In this document: positions 7,245-16,449 of the stretch, piece by piece
How the letters are laid out: each line of letters opens with the position of its first letter
Numbering within the stretch: the stretch's first letter is position 1
Source of the DNA: an uncultured Bacteroidota bacterium
Lineage (GTDB): Bacteria > Bacteroidota > Bacteroidia > Bacteroidales > WCHB1-69
Direction: 5' to 3'
Assembly (NCBI GenBank): GCA_902802755.1
Contig: CADCNH010000016.1
Location: forward strand, 1 to 49,372
Length of the DNA: 49,372 nt
Translations under genes and position numbers: made by a program
The notes under the pieces: generated by a model
What the model saw: the letters and a program-made list of their open reading frames with translations, nothing else
Told to the model about the DNA's origin: nothing
Database searches by the model: none

Positions 7245-8438
7245 CTACCTAACCATCAATTTGACATTCTGCACTGAAACACCTTGCAACAAACGGACGA
7301 CATAACACCCTGAGGCGAGGTCGCTGACATCCATCACAGAAGAAGAACCGGTGACATTGCGAGTTGAAAGCTGTCTTCCTGAAATGTCAAAAATCTGAAT
7401 TTCAGTTTCTTTCTCCGACAAACCGTCCAGCATAACACTGCCCGATGCCGGATTTGGATACAAGGTCACTTTTCCAACCATAGAATTTCGCACAGCAGTT
7501 TGCACATCCTCATAGTCATAGATATAGTCGCACACATATTGCAGCACATGGTCCACATCCAGACTATACCAAGCTTCACGTACACAGGCGTTCACATTGT
7601 CGTAGGTCTTCGGACGGTTCATCTCAGGATTCCAAGGCATCAGGACATTGCCAAGCGGCATCGTATTGTCGTAGGTATAAACACTACGCTCCACCTCATT
7701 GTTATCCTCGTCATAATGGTGATATTCCAGACAATTGCCATTATTGTCATACAAGTACGTGGATTTGCCATAATACATCCAATAAAAGCCATCTTCGCTC
7801 ACACTGTCCTGTACCAGTACCTTGCGACCATCGACATAGCTTGTCACATATTTCTCCGAAGGGATAAGCGTGCCACTGTCAAAGTCATAACTATACCATA
7901 ATTCCTGCACGCAGTTATTTCCATCATACTGATACTCAGTTTTTTGATAAACCATTCCACCAAAATTCAAAGTAGTGAGCACCAACTGGTTCTGCGAATT
8001 GTAAGTATAGTTATAAATACCGCCAAGCTCCCAAACACCGTCAAAATTATTATAGTTGCTTCTCGATGTAATCAGTCCTGCGTCGTTGTACGTGTAGTCG
8101 ATATAATAGACATTCTGTCTTACCCCGTTGAGCAACTGCCAACCCGACAGGCGAATCAGGTTGCCATTGGCACCGTAAGTCATGGAATCGATAACATCGT
8201 ATTCCCCATCTATGGCGTCTGACATCGTCAAAAGACGATTGTCGGCATTGTAGGTAAAGGTGCAAACCTGATAATAGTCATCCGTATAGAAGCTGCTCAT
8301 TTTCCACTGGTAATCGTTTTTTGCCCCACGAAAAGGCATTGTTTTATGTGATGACATTTGCGAAGCGAAATGTCCCGCTGGCTGTGCCAACACGCTCAGC
8401 GACACCATTGATACGACAAAGAATAGAAGTTTTTTCAT
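7245..8438 (-). CDS. Secreted YD-repeat-like protein with type IX secretion sorting domain
   Basis: A 397-residue exported protein. A signal peptide (MKKLLFFVVSMVSLSVLA) is followed by about eight imperfect YD/RHS-like units: YTYNADNRL, YTYNDAGLI, YTYNSQNQL, YQYDGNN, YLYDNNGN, YTYDN, YIYDYED. The C-terminal 75 residues are a type A T9SS sorting domain (LYPNPASGSVMLDGL, IFDISGRQL, GCYVVRLLQG), which sends the protein through the outer membrane secretion system and is then removed. ATG 8438 is chosen for the signal peptide; the longer frame adds only a leader. Ligand unknown. Confidence 0.85.
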   Translation of the reverse strand: MKKLLFFVVSMVSLSVLAQPAGHFASQMSSHKTMPFRGAKNDYQWKMSSFYTDDYYQVCTFTYNADNRLLTMSDAIDGEYDVIDSMTYGANGNLIRLSGWQLLNGVRQNVYYIDYTYNDAGLITSRSNYNNFDGVWELGGIYNYTYNSQNQLVLTTLNFGGMVYQKTEYQYDGNNCVQELWYSYDFDSGTLIPSEKYVTSYVDGRKVLVQDSVSEDGFYWMYYGKSTYLYDNNGNCLEYHHYDEDNNEVERSVYTYDNTMPLGNVLMPWNPEMNRPKTYDNVNACVREAWYSLDVDHVLQYVCDYIYDYEDVQTAVRNSMVGKVTLYPNPASGSVMLDGLSEKETEIQIFDISGRQLSTRNVTGSSSVMDVSDLASGCYVVRLLQGVSVQNVKLMVR

Positions 8439-8495
8439 ATTGTTGAAGGTAATTTGAAAAAGCAAAATCACTTTATATTCATAAAATTTAGAATG

Positions 8496-9734
8496 TCACT
8501 TCCTTTTACTGAGCCATCGCCCTATCCTGTTTTTGCCATTTAGTTCCGCCACTGCCAGAATGCCAAAGGCAATGGCCACGGTGACTTTCAACGCCACAAA
8601 GCCCGTCTGCATAGCCGCTTGAACTTGCTCTGAGACAAGGTTATAGGTAGTCCAGAAGATACCGGCACCCGGCACCAAAGGGAAAATGCCGCAGATGAGG
8701 AACACCGTGACGGGACATTTGCGCACCATGGACTGCGACAAAGCTGTGAAAGCAACCAAAGCCGTGGCAAAAAACACCACTCCCACTATCGACAAGGTCG
8801 TATAGCGCACCAACAGCAGATATAGCAGCCAGCCCATCATGCCGCAAAAACCACAGTCCGCATAATACCTGCGGGGCACACCGAAAAGCACCGCAAAGGC
8901 CATGGTGCCCACAAAAGCCGCCACCAACTGCGCCAACAGGCCTGCCGTTTCAGGCGCAGCAGTCAAAGGTTCCAGCGGCTGCATCCGTCCAGTTATCGCC
9001 GCATCAAAAATGAAGGCGAAAGCCACCCCCAGCGCAATGCAGAAGAAGACCAGCAAGGCATCCAACAGTCGCGTGACGCCCGCAATGTAGTCCTCGTTGG
9101 CCAAGTCGCGGATACCGTTGGTGAATGGCACTCCGGGAATCAAGGGGATGATGGCTCCGATGATCATGTTGCTCAGATGGGTACCCAAGCCCATTTTATA
9201 CATCACCCCGCAAAGCACTGTGGCCAGAAACGCACCGGTGAGATTACCTGTGATGCGGGACAGGTGAGGATAAGCGACAAAAAGCATGTAAACCCACAAC
9301 AGCAAGCCTGCCATCAAGGCGACCAGGCAGTCCATAAAGCCACCCCCGAAAACAATACAAAAACCCGCACTGCCCAAAGCGGAAGCCACAATCTGCTCCA
9401 CGGCAGGCTTCGGACGCATGGCACGAATTTTCTTCAGCTGCCGCTCCAGCTCCGACAGGTCGCATTGTCCTTGTGCCACCTTCCGTGACAACTGGTTCAC
9501 TGCCACCACCTTGTCGAGACTTGTGCCTTTGATAGGGATGAACTTGGACCGGGCATATCCCTTGCCAGTAGCCATAATGCCATTGCTGAGCACGAAGAAA
9601 CTTTCGTCCTCCACACCGAAATGTCCGGCAATACGCTGCATCGTCTCCTCCACACGCGATATCTCCGCCCCATTTTCCAAAAGAATTGAGCCTGCCTCGT
9701 AGGCCAGATCCATCACTTTGCTGCTATCGTCCAT
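8496..9734 (-). CDS. Threonine/serine exporter, ThrE family (fused ThrE + ThrE_2)
   Basis: A 412-residue membrane protein with the two-part ThrE layout. Residues 1-240 are the DUF1212 part: cytoplasmic N-terminus with AYEAGSILLENGAEISRVEETM and the conserved segment PLIPGVPFTNGIRDLANEDYIAG. Residues 265-400 are the ThrE_2 part (ending in PLVPGAGIFWTTYNLV). In other bacteria such proteins export threonine, serine and small peptides using the proton gradient. In many Bacteroidetes the two parts are separate genes, here one. It lies 11 bases after the nitroreductase stop, so both are probably in one transcript. Confidence 0.88.
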   Translation of the reverse strand: MDDSSKVMDLAYEAGSILLENGAEISRVEETMQRIAGHFGVEDESFFVLSNGIMATGKGYARSKFIPIKGTSLDKVVAVNQLSRKVAQGQCDLSELERQLKKIRAMRPKPAVEQIVASALGSAGFCIVFGGGFMDCLVALMAGLLLWVYMLFVAYPHLSRITGNLTGAFLATVLCGVMYKMGLGTHLSNMIIGAIIPLIPGVPFTNGIRDLANEDYIAGVTRLLDALLVFFCIALGVAFAFIFDAAITGRMQPLEPLTAAPETAGLLAQLVAAFVGTMAFAVLFGVPRRYYADCGFCGMMGWLLYLLLVRYTTLSIVGVVFFATALVAFTALSQSMVRKCPVTVFLICGIFPLVPGAGIFWTTYNLVSEQVQAAMQTGFVALKVTVAIAFGILAVAELNGKNRIGRWLSKRK

Positions 9735-9745
9735 CGTATCACATA

Positions 9746-10915
9746 TTATTTCCTCTTCGCACTCAAAATTCGGCCAATGTACATGTGGTGGATGCCGGCG
9801 GGAAAGTTCTCGTAGCGTTTACGGGGAATCTCCTCGAAGCCAGCCGGGTCGAAGGGATCACGGTAGATAATCTCGCATTCATACACTTCGGAAGCTTCCA
9901 GATAATATGGGGCACCATGCTCTGTATAAGCCACATGCAAGCCCAGTGCCTCCTCCTTGTTGCCATCCCGTCCGCTGTGAGAGCCCATATAGGCCAGAAC
10001 ATCCTTATGATCCTCATCAAAGGTCATGACGGTGAAGTATTTGTATTTCTCCATAAACTGATACGTGTAGCGTGCGGGAGCCACATAGACCGTAATCGTA
10101 TTCACATCATAGTTCCACACATTTCCCAAAGCACCCCAGCCGATGGTCATGGCGTTGTGATTGTCCTTGTCGCCCACCGCCAACAGCAGGCCTGAGCCTT
10201 TGAACCACGTGAAAGGATTGCCTTCGAAATCATCCGTGTAGTCAAACTCGCTGAAAACCGCCTGTTCCACCTGCTTTTCGGGTTCCACCGCCTTGCCATC
10301 CACGCTACCATAGAAATTGTAGGACACATTGGCCGGTTTCCACTTATCTTTTGGGGTGTTAGTGCCATCGGGATAACCGATGACAATCGTGTTAAGCGGT
10401 ATGAGTTTTTTAGGCAGCTGCAACACCTTGGACACCGCTTTCACCCGCTCTTCGGAAGGATAAGTGCCCGTCCAAACCGCTCCTAAACCCATGGCATTGG
10501 CGGCCAAGAGGATGTTTTCAGTAGCCGCAGAGCAGTCTTGCACCCAGAACTCGCGGGCATTACCAGGCAGAGCCTTGTTCATGTCGCCGCAAACCACTAT
10601 GGCCAAGGGAGCTTTGGCTGCCATGCCCGCATACGGGTTGGCCTTCGCCAGTGCCGCCAACTGTTGTTTGTCGGTCACCACCACAAAGTGCCAGGGTTGC
10701 TTGTTCATGGCCGAAGGAGCCGCCATTCCAGCACGCAAAAGTTGCTCAATTTTGGCATCTTCCACGGGTTTGTCAAGATAGCTGCGCACCGATACACGGG
10801 TCGCGATATTGTTCAAGGCAATTTGTTCTGCATCCTTGTTGTTTTGGGCTTTAGAGCTGCAGGCAGACGCAAGTACCATTGTCAGCACAAGAATAGCCAC
10901 ACCATGTTTTTTCAT
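9746..10915 (-). CDS. Nitroreductase-family lipoprotein fused to a flavin-reductase-like domain
   Basis: A protein of about 389 residues. The N-terminus MKKHGVAILVLTMVLASAC is a lipoprotein signal with lipobox LASAC, so it should be anchored in a membrane outside the cytoplasm. Residues 33-200 are a nitroreductase fold (SVRSYLDKP, MAAPSAMNKQPWHFVVV, MGLGAVWTG). Residues 215-389 look like a flavin reductase/FMN-binding split-barrel domain (AMTIGWGALGNVW, VTVYVAPARYTYQFM). Reduction of an unknown acceptor with flavin is inferred. A second ATG six bases upstream (10921) is possible. Followed by thrE. Confidence 0.82.
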   Translation of the reverse strand: MKKHGVAILVLTMVLASACSSKAQNNKDAEQIALNNIATRVSVRSYLDKPVEDAKIEQLLRAGMAAPSAMNKQPWHFVVVTDKQQLAALAKANPYAGMAAKAPLAIVVCGDMNKALPGNAREFWVQDCSAATENILLAANAMGLGAVWTGTYPSEERVKAVSKVLQLPKKLIPLNTIVIGYPDGTNTPKDKWKPANVSYNFYGSVDGKAVEPEKQVEQAVFSEFDYTDDFEGNPFTWFKGSGLLLAVGDKDNHNAMTIGWGALGNVWNYDVNTITVYVAPARYTYQFMEKYKYFTVMTFDEDHKDVLAYMGSHSGRDGNKEEALGLHVAYTEHGAPYYLEASEVYECEIIYRDPFDPAGFEEIPRKRYENFPAGIHHMYIGRILSAKRK

Positions 10916-10954
10916 TATCATTCAATTTTATTAATAGATATCTTTGTAAATCTT

Positions 10955-11473
10955 TCATTCAAACATTATCTTCTCTGAGAGGCCTCTTGATATCAAATAC
11001 TCCATAAAACGCTCTTTAAATCTATTCACCTGTTTTTCTGTCAAATCCTGACCAAATTCAAACTTTTTCCCATCCATGGTAATCAGAAGTATGCCATCTT
11101 CATTTATTGTCCGTCCATTCAACTCTGCAAGGGCTTCACCAATTTCCTCCATTTTGCTTTTCTTATTATATTTCAGTTCCTTGATATTTTTCAGCGGAAT
11201 CCGCTTATCTTTTTCAAAGGGGAATCTATTGACAATATGAATAACGAAATCATCCCCATCAACACCTATTTGTTCCGCCCCTACAAATTCATAACGAAAC
11301 ATAAAAAAGAAAAGCACCGTAGTTGGAACTGTCAACAACAAATACCACCAAAACCCATGATCTTCAATGCCCTCATAGCCCCACATAACACTCAATGCCG
11401 CAAAAGCTGCAAAAGCAAGAAAAAATGGCATGGCATTTCTTCCCGAAGGACTACAAACCAATAAGACATCCAT
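10955..11473 (-). CDS. Small membrane protein with a PH-like cytoplasmic domain, function unknown
   Basis: A 172-residue protein I cannot assign to a named family. Two hydrophobic helices (about residues 14-32 and 43-59) are followed by a soluble part with a beta pattern FVIHIVNRFPFEKDKRIPLKNIKEL and a C-terminal helix. This layout resembles bacterial PH-domain or YcxB-like membrane proteins. A second ATG at 11431 would remove 14 residues and leave the helices. It has its own promoter (11503-11532) and is separated from the glycosyltransferase gene by 129 bases. Confidence 0.65.
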   Translation of the reverse strand: MDVLLVCSPSGRNAMPFFLAFAAFAALSVMWGYEGIEDHGFWWYLLLTVPTTVLFFFMFRYEFVGAEQIGVDGDDFVIHIVNRFPFEKDKRIPLKNIKELKYNKKSKMEEIGEALAELNGRTINEDGILLITMDGKKFEFGQDLTEKQVNRFKERFMEYLISRGLSEKIMFE

Positions 11474-11502
11474 ACTAACCTTTTTTTCAAATTAGCAAAC
11501 TG

Positions 11503-11532
11503 CAAATTTACATAAAATCCCCGAATTACAAA
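11503..11532 (-). promoter_or_regulatory. Promoter of the small membrane protein gene
   Basis: Minus strand -7 TAAATTTG (11503-11510) with TTTG (11529-11532) 18 bp upstream. The surrounding block (TGCAAATTTACATAAA, then CCCGAATTA) recurs at 13197-13226 before the glycosyltransferase gene. Confidence 0.6.
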
Positions 11533-11602
11533 CAGACATACAAATTTTTGGAGGACACGATGAATCAAGTCCGAAGGAAATACAGTGCAAAGATATATAA
11601 AT

Positions 11603-13171
11603 TTATTCAAAGAAATCATCAGCAGTATGATGCAAGACAGTATCTGACACAGCACAAAGGGAGACTTCGCCATTACCTGCCAGACGTTGCAAATAAGGCA
11701 AGATAAAAGGCGCATTCTCAAATTCCCTACGATAGATTTCATCCTCCACCAAAACATAGTCGAAGTCTAAGGTCAAGGCCCAGGATACCAATTGAGGTCT
11801 GGGCCACATGACGGAATAGCCTTCTCTGTCCATCATTGCGAAAGGAAGGTTTTGGGGATAGGAGAAAAGAGTCAGAAAGCGTAATTCCCTTGAGCCATAG
11901 CCGGCCTCCTCCAACATTTGGTTGGCAGTTGCATAGCGTTCTGCAGTGTGGAGGGCATCCAACGCATCCTTGCGGCGTTCATTTTGCATGTGGCAAGCCT
12001 CAGCGGTCATAAAACCCGCAAGCGACAACACCACTGCCAACGTCACCATCTTACTCCATTGCCGTGACGGATTAGGGAGCAAGCTTAACAGCCCCACCAA
12101 CGACATCACAATCGGGAAGAAAAGGCTATCCAGAAAATAATAATCATGTTCGGCAAACTGCAACAGCATAGCCACAACAAACGACATTTCTCCCACCATC
12201 CATATCAGCAACAACCACCATAGGGACAGTTTACTCTGAAGCTTACCAACATTTCTTTTTTTGAAGCACAAAAAAAGCAAAGCAGCTCCCGCCACCACCA
12301 CATACATCCAATGCTGCATCCTCTGGAAATAATGAAATCTCCACAGGTCGTGAACACTCTGGAGCACCTCCATAGCCTCCTCTTTGTTACGGGCAGGAAG
12401 CAAACTACTGAGAAACAAAGTGCCATAATGCTCCCGCAGGTACATGCTCCACAACCACCACGCCGCAAACATAACAGCCCCAATTAAAAAAGGCAAGAAC
12501 GAAGCACGCAGACTATCTTCCTTACGGAACAGCCGCAGCAACTGAAAACAAGCCACTGCCACCCACAAGACCGCAAACGAGGTGCGTGTCATCATCGCAA
12601 GCGTTAGCAGCATAATGCCCACATAAAACATCCATTTTTTGGCATCCCGCAAATATAGCACATAAAACAGCAGTCCGCATATAGCAAGCGACAGAGCTGG
12701 CATAGTCGGAAGAAAAGAGGCACTATAGTATGCATATACTGGTGATGTTGCGGTCACCATCGCCACAAGCAGCGATTTTGCCCTGGAACGGGTGAGCACA
12801 AAAGCCAGCAAATAAAGTGCCCATAAGCCAATGACAGAAACCATTAGCGTCAATCCACGGAAAACCCATGGTTGATGGCTTCCGGTGATACGCATCAGTC
12901 CGGCAACCAGCCAATGATGCAAAGGCAAATCGCAGGCCGTCACAGCGGACTCTTGCTTGTCGAGGCCAAATTGCTGTTTATTATATATTAAAGACTGCGG
13001 ATGAAAAAGATCACCTCCGTTATGAAGAAAACCAAGCGAAAGCGAGTAATGGTCAGCCTGCGCCCACGCATGAATATAGGCTGGCGGCTCATTCAAATGG
13101 CGGACATTAACAACCAGCGATACAACAATTATCATCAAAAATGGCAAAACATGCTGCTTCAATGCTTTCAT
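11603..13171 (-). CDS. GT39-like membrane glycosyltransferase (ArnT/PMT superfamily, GT-C fold)
   Basis: A 522-residue protein with about ten membrane segments. After the first helix comes a periplasmic loop with the acidic residue typical of GT-C enzymes (IHAWAQADHYSLSLGFL), followed by SPQSL-like FHPQSLIYN and DLPLHHWLVAGLM, then PVYAYYSASFLPTMPALSLA. Such enzymes move a sugar from a lipid-phosphate donor to a protein or lipid. Donor and acceptor cannot be told. The C-terminal 80 residues are soluble. No other glycosylation genes are adjacent. Confidence 0.8.
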   Translation of the reverse strand: MKALKQHVLPFLMIIVVSLVVNVRHLNEPPAYIHAWAQADHYSLSLGFLHNGGDLFHPQSLIYNKQQFGLDKQESAVTACDLPLHHWLVAGLMRITGSHQPWVFRGLTLMVSVIGLWALYLLAFVLTRSRAKSLLVAMVTATSPVYAYYSASFLPTMPALSLAICGLLFYVLYLRDAKKWMFYVGIMLLTLAMMTRTSFAVLWVAVACFQLLRLFRKEDSLRASFLPFLIGAVMFAAWWLWSMYLREHYGTLFLSSLLPARNKEEAMEVLQSVHDLWRFHYFQRMQHWMYVVVAGAALLFLCFKKRNVGKLQSKLSLWWLLLIWMVGEMSFVVAMLLQFAEHDYYFLDSLFFPIVMSLVGLLSLLPNPSRQWSKMVTLAVVLSLAGFMTAEACHMQNERRKDALDALHTAERYATANQMLEEAGYGSRELRFLTLFSYPQNLPFAMMDREGYSVMWPRPQLVSWALTLDFDYVLVEDEIYRREFENAPFILPYLQRLAGNGEVSLCAVSDTVLHHTADDFFE

Positions 13172-13198
13172 AATTCACTATGTTTTCATTGTAAAATG

Positions 13199-13206
13199 CA
13201 AATTTA
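13199..13206 (-). promoter_or_regulatory. -7 box for the GT39-like gene
   Basis: Minus strand TAAATTTG, about 22 nt before the ATG. It lies in a block shared with 11501-11528. Confidence 0.5.
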
Positions 13207-13388
13207 CATAAATTTCCCGAATTATATAATACAGAAAAAAGTTTTAAAGAGGCAATTAGTCGCTGCCGAAAACTATGCTAATTTCGAAGAAAAAAATTGT
13301 TGATAACTTATTTTCCTCATTTAACGATTCTTAGAATGATTGTTAATATCTTTCTGAAAAGTGAGAGAATTTTTACTTCACTTTGTTA

Positions 13389-13396
13389 TACTTTTG
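13389..13396 (+). promoter_or_regulatory. -7 box for dnaB
   Basis: TACTTTTG (TAnnTTTG). The dnaB leader of about 185 nt that it predicts is almost entirely the octad array 13410-13585. The rest of the 414-base gap (13172-13388) is AT-rich and shows no gene. Confidence 0.5.
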
Positions 13397-13409
13397 CAAG
13401 CCGTTTTTG

Positions 13410-13585
13410 AAAGACGAGGAGACGGGAAGACATGCACTACGTGCATTCGGGGAGACGAAAAGACGGAGAGACGATGGAACAATAATCGAATACCCGAGAG
13501 AATGAAATGAGCGTCTTAACGAGCGAATGCAACGAGCGTCTTAACGCATAAACAAATCAACAAATCAACAAATCAACGATTCAAC
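13410..13585. repeat. 8-bp tandem array forming the dnaB leader (22 units)
   Basis: Exactly 176 bases reading as 22 octads in one register, ending at the base before ATG. Examples: AAAGACGA, GGAGACGG, GAAGACAT, GGGAGACG, AAAAGACG, GAGAGACG, TCTTAACG, GTCTTAAC, GCATAAAC, AAATCAAC three times, GATTCAAC. Sequence changes gradually along the array but the period does not. Confidence 0.85.
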
Positions 13586-15169
13586 ATGGAGAATAAGACT
13601 ATTACTACGAAGAAGACTGAAAACAGACTCTCATACAACACCATTGAGGCCACCTTGGGGAATACCGGAAAGGTTGTGCCACAGGCACTTGACATCGAAG
13701 AGGCCGTATTAGGCGCATTGCTGATCGATGCCAATGCCGTGAGCATCGTCATTGACTCGCTCACCCCCAATATGTTCTATCGGGATGCGCATCAGATGAT
13801 CTACAAAGCTATTCTCGACTTGTTCACCAAATCAGAGCCCATCGACCTGCTTACAGTTACAAACAAGTTACGAAAAGAGAAACAACTGGAGTTTATTGGC
13901 GGTGCCTCTTTCCTGGCCTCGCTGACCAACCGTGTAGCCTCTTCTGCCAATATTGAATACCATGCCCGTATTATCATGGAGAAGTTCGTGCTCCGCGAGC
14001 TGATCAGCGTTTGCAGCAACATCAGCCGCGACGCCTACGATGACTCCAAGGATGTGTTGGAGCTGATGGACAAGGCCGAAACCGACCTGTTCAACATCAT
14101 CCAGAACAACTTCAAGCGCGATAGCAAAGAACTGCGCACGGTGGTGCAGAACGCCATCCATGAATTGCAGGAGATGAACAACAAGAGCAGCGACGAGTTA
14201 CAAGTGCGCACCGGCATCCGAGCCATCGACGAGAAAATCGGCGGCTGGCAACGTTCCGACCTTATCATCATGGCCGCCCGTCCCGGTATGGGTAAAACAT
14301 CTTTCGTGCTCTCCATTGCCCGCAACGCAGCCCTAACCTTCAACAAAAAAGTGGCTTTCTTCTCCTTGGAAATGTCGGCCACCCAGCTGGTACACAGACT
14401 TTTCGCTATCGAATCGGGTATCTCTGCCGAAAAAATCGCCAAAGGCAAGCTGAATGAGTCGGAATGGATACAGCTGATGGAAAAAATCAATGTGCTTTTC
14501 AGCTCAAACCTGATTATTGACGACACCCCTGCCCTGTCCATTTTCGACTTAAGGGCAAAATGCCGCCGACTGAAAGCCCACAACGATATCGATTTGATCA
14601 TCATCGACTATTTACAACTGATGCAAGGCAATGTGGATGGAGCCAAAGGCACTGGCAACCGCGAGCAGGAAATCAGCCATATTTCCCGTTCTCTCAAAGC
14701 CTTAGCCAAGGATTTGAACGTGCCGGTCATTGCCCTGTCGCAGTTGAGCCGTGCCGTTGAGACCCGTCCCGGCGCAAAAAGGCCCCAGCTGTCCGACCTT
14801 CGTGAATCTGGCTCTATTGAGCAAGACGCCGATATGGTTATGTTTATCTACCGTCCTGAATACTATAAATTTGAAGCTTTCGAAGACAATACCCCTTCCG
14901 AAGGTTTGGCTGACATCATGATTGAAAAGAACCGTCATGGTTCGGGTGGCAACATCCGTGTGCGCTTCCAAAGCCAATACACCAAATTCACCGATGTGGA
15001 TGACATACCACATTTCACAGAAGGTGGCGATTCCAGCAATTCCGGCAACATCGCCGACCCCGCAGCCGGCATCGTCCCCAGTGCCAGCTTCAGCACCTTC
15101 AACGCCAGCTTCAACGACGAACCCGAAACCAACTTCACCGGCACTGATGACGGAGAAATGCCTTTCTAA
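13586..15169 (+). CDS. dnaB: Replicative DNA helicase DnaB
   Basis: A 527-residue hexameric replication-fork helicase. The N-terminal collar domain (VPQALDIEEAVLGALLID, residues 31-130) is followed by the RecA-like motor: Walker A MAARPGMGKTSFVLSIA near 228, ATPase segment FFSLEMSATQLVHRL, Walker B DLIIIDYLQLM near 337, VIALSQLSRAVETR, and SDLRESGSIEQDADMVMFIYR near 408. The last 60 residues are Ser/Pro/Asn-rich and unstructured, as in many Bacteroidetes. No intein is seen. The start codon directly abuts the octad array; the TrmH gene begins three bases after the stop. Confidence 0.97.
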   Translation: MENKTITTKKTENRLSYNTIEATLGNTGKVVPQALDIEEAVLGALLIDANAVSIVIDSLTPNMFYRDAHQMIYKAILDLFTKSEPIDLLTVTNKLRKEKQLEFIGGASFLASLTNRVASSANIEYHARIIMEKFVLRELISVCSNISRDAYDDSKDVLELMDKAETDLFNIIQNNFKRDSKELRTVVQNAIHELQEMNNKSSDELQVRTGIRAIDEKIGGWQRSDLIIMAARPGMGKTSFVLSIARNAALTFNKKVAFFSLEMSATQLVHRLFAIESGISAEKIAKGKLNESEWIQLMEKINVLFSSNLIIDDTPALSIFDLRAKCRRLKAHNDIDLIIIDYLQLMQGNVDGAKGTGNREQEISHISRSLKALAKDLNVPVIALSQLSRAVETRPGAKRPQLSDLRESGSIEQDADMVMFIYRPEYYKFEAFEDNTPSEGLADIMIEKNRHGSGGNIRVRFQSQYTKFTDVDDIPHFTEGGDSSNSGNIADPAAGIVPSASFSTFNASFNDEPETNFTGTDDGEMPF

Positions 15170-15172
15170 ACT

Positions 15173-15712
15173 ATGAAAAAACTATCTATGGAAGAACTCC
15201 ACCGTGTAAGCCCAGAGGAGTTCAAAAAAGTCAAGAAAATACCGCTGACCGTCATTCTGGACGACATCCGCAGCATGAACAATATCGGTTCCATTTTCCG
15301 CACCTGCGACGGACTGGCCGTGGAACAGCTGTATCTTTGCGGCATCACCGCCTGCCCGCCCAACAAAGAAATCAACAAGACCGCCCTCGGCGCCACCGAA
15401 AGTGTGGAATGGCATTATTTTGAGGACGTGGTGGAAGCCGTCAAACAGTTGCAAACAGATGGTTATAAAGTGTTTATGGTTGAACAGACCGACCAGTCCA
15501 TCATGTTGCAAGATTTTCAAGTGCCCCAAGGACAGAAAACCGCCATCATCTTGGGGAACGAGGTGTTCGGGGTCAGCGACAAGCTGTTGCCCATCGTGGA
15601 TGGTGCCATCGAGATTCCTCAGTTCGGCACCAAACACTCCTTCAATGTAACGATTGCCGCAGGGATGGTGATGTGGGAAATATTTAAGCAGGTGTCAGTG
15701 ATTAGGGGTTAG
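15173..15712 (+). CDS. TrmH/SpoU-family RNA 2'-O-methyltransferase
   Basis: A 179-residue SPOUT enzyme that methylates a ribose 2'-OH in RNA. The three SpoU motifs are present: motif 1 NIGSIFRTCDGLAVEQLYL (near residue 37), motif 2 AIILGNEVFGVS (near 123), motif 3 IPQFGTKHSFNVTIAAGMV (near 145). The target RNA cannot be told. There is no separate substrate-binding domain. The last six residues VSVIRG and the stop codon are encoded by the first three units of the heptad array 15691-15816, so the natural C-terminus was probably altered by array growth. Coupled to dnaB. Confidence 0.9.
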   Translation: MKKLSMEELHRVSPEEFKKVKKIPLTVILDDIRSMNNIGSIFRTCDGLAVEQLYLCGITACPPNKEINKTALGATESVEWHYFEDVVEAVKQLQTDGYKVFMVEQTDQSIMLQDFQVPQGQKTAIILGNEVFGVSDKLLPIVDGAIEIPQFGTKHSFNVTIAAGMVMWEIFKQVSVIRG

Positions 15713-15816
15713 GGGGCAGTGATCAGTGATTAGGTGTTAGGTGTTAGGTGTTAGGTATTAGTGATTAGGAGTTAATAGTTTGAATTCTGAATTGAATTCA
15801 TAATTCAAAATTCATC
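15691..15816. repeat. 7-bp tandem array (18 units) overlapping the TrmH gene end
   Basis: 126 bases, 18 heptads in one register: GGTGTCA, GTGATTA, GGGGTTA, GGGGGCA, GTGATCA, GTGATTA, GGTGTTA three times, GGTATTA, GTGATTA, GGAGTTA, then ATAGTTT and an AATTC family (GAATTCT, GAATTGA, ATTCATA, ATTCAAA, ATTCATC). The family changes but the phase holds. It lies between two convergent genes. Confidence 0.88.
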
Positions 15817-15872
15817 AACTCCCCTCTAGTGCGTAGCACGAAACTCCCCTAATGTTAATTAATACATTAAAA

Positions 15873-15907
15873 ACTTTCAGTTTTCAGTTTTCAGCTTTCA
15901 GTTTTCA
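15873..15907. repeat. 7-bp tandem array at the thioesterase gene end
   Basis: Five heptads: ACTTTCA, GTTTTCA, GTTTTCA, GCTTTCA, GTTTTCA. On the minus strand it encodes the end of the thioesterase (LKTES, stop). Confidence 0.8.
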
Positions 15908-16304
15908 ACTTCTCCATGTATTTCTCCTGTAGCGGAATGGACTGGTGCGTTTGGCGGTCGAAGCCACAAATTACGCTGTGACAGGTAGTTTTGACAATCC
16001 CCGTTTTCTCATCTACCAATTGTTGCACCATCTTGAAGCTTTTGTGTCCAATTTCAGTCACTTTGCTGCAACATACAATTTTATCATTAAATTCAACGCC
16101 ATTATGGAAATCCAAATCCACATGAACCAGTACCAAATCAAAGGTGCTCCAGTCGATAGGTTCCTGAAAAACATGCTCGAAATAAGCGCTGCGGCCATAG
16201 TCGAAATAATGGCACTGGATGCCATTATTCACATGGTTGAAAGGATCCAAATCGCTCATCTTGATTTGGATTGGCACTGAGAAGTTGAAATCTATTTTTT
16301 CCAT
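15891..16304 (-). CDS. Acyl-CoA thioesterase, 4HBT hotdog family
   Basis: A 137-residue hotdog-fold protein. The catalytic loop DLDPFNHVNNGIQCHYFDYG (residues 19-38) has the family Asp and the H-V-N-N pattern, followed by the long central helix RSAYFEHVF. 4HBT members hydrolyse acyl-CoA or acyl-ACP thioesters; the substrate is unknown. The last residues KLKTES are encoded by the TTTTCAG heptad array. The 175 bases upstream, to the sirtuin gene, hold the heptad array 16450-16498 and otherwise AT-rich sequence. Confidence 0.85.
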   Translation of the reverse strand: MEKIDFNFSVPIQIKMSDLDPFNHVNNGIQCHYFDYGRSAYFEHVFQEPIDWSTFDLVLVHVDLDFHNGVEFNDKIVCCSKVTEIGHKSFKMVQQLVDEKTGIVKTTCHSVICGFDRQTHQSIPLQEKYMEKLKTES

Positions 16305-16449
16305 TTTGAATTCTGAATTATTACTGTTGCAATAAACTTTTAATTTAGAAATTTAATTTATTGATATACAATAATATACAAACAATCTTTGATTTTCCGA
16401 TTTGAAATGGTAGTAGGATATTGCAAACCACTCACTTCCACCTTCTATC

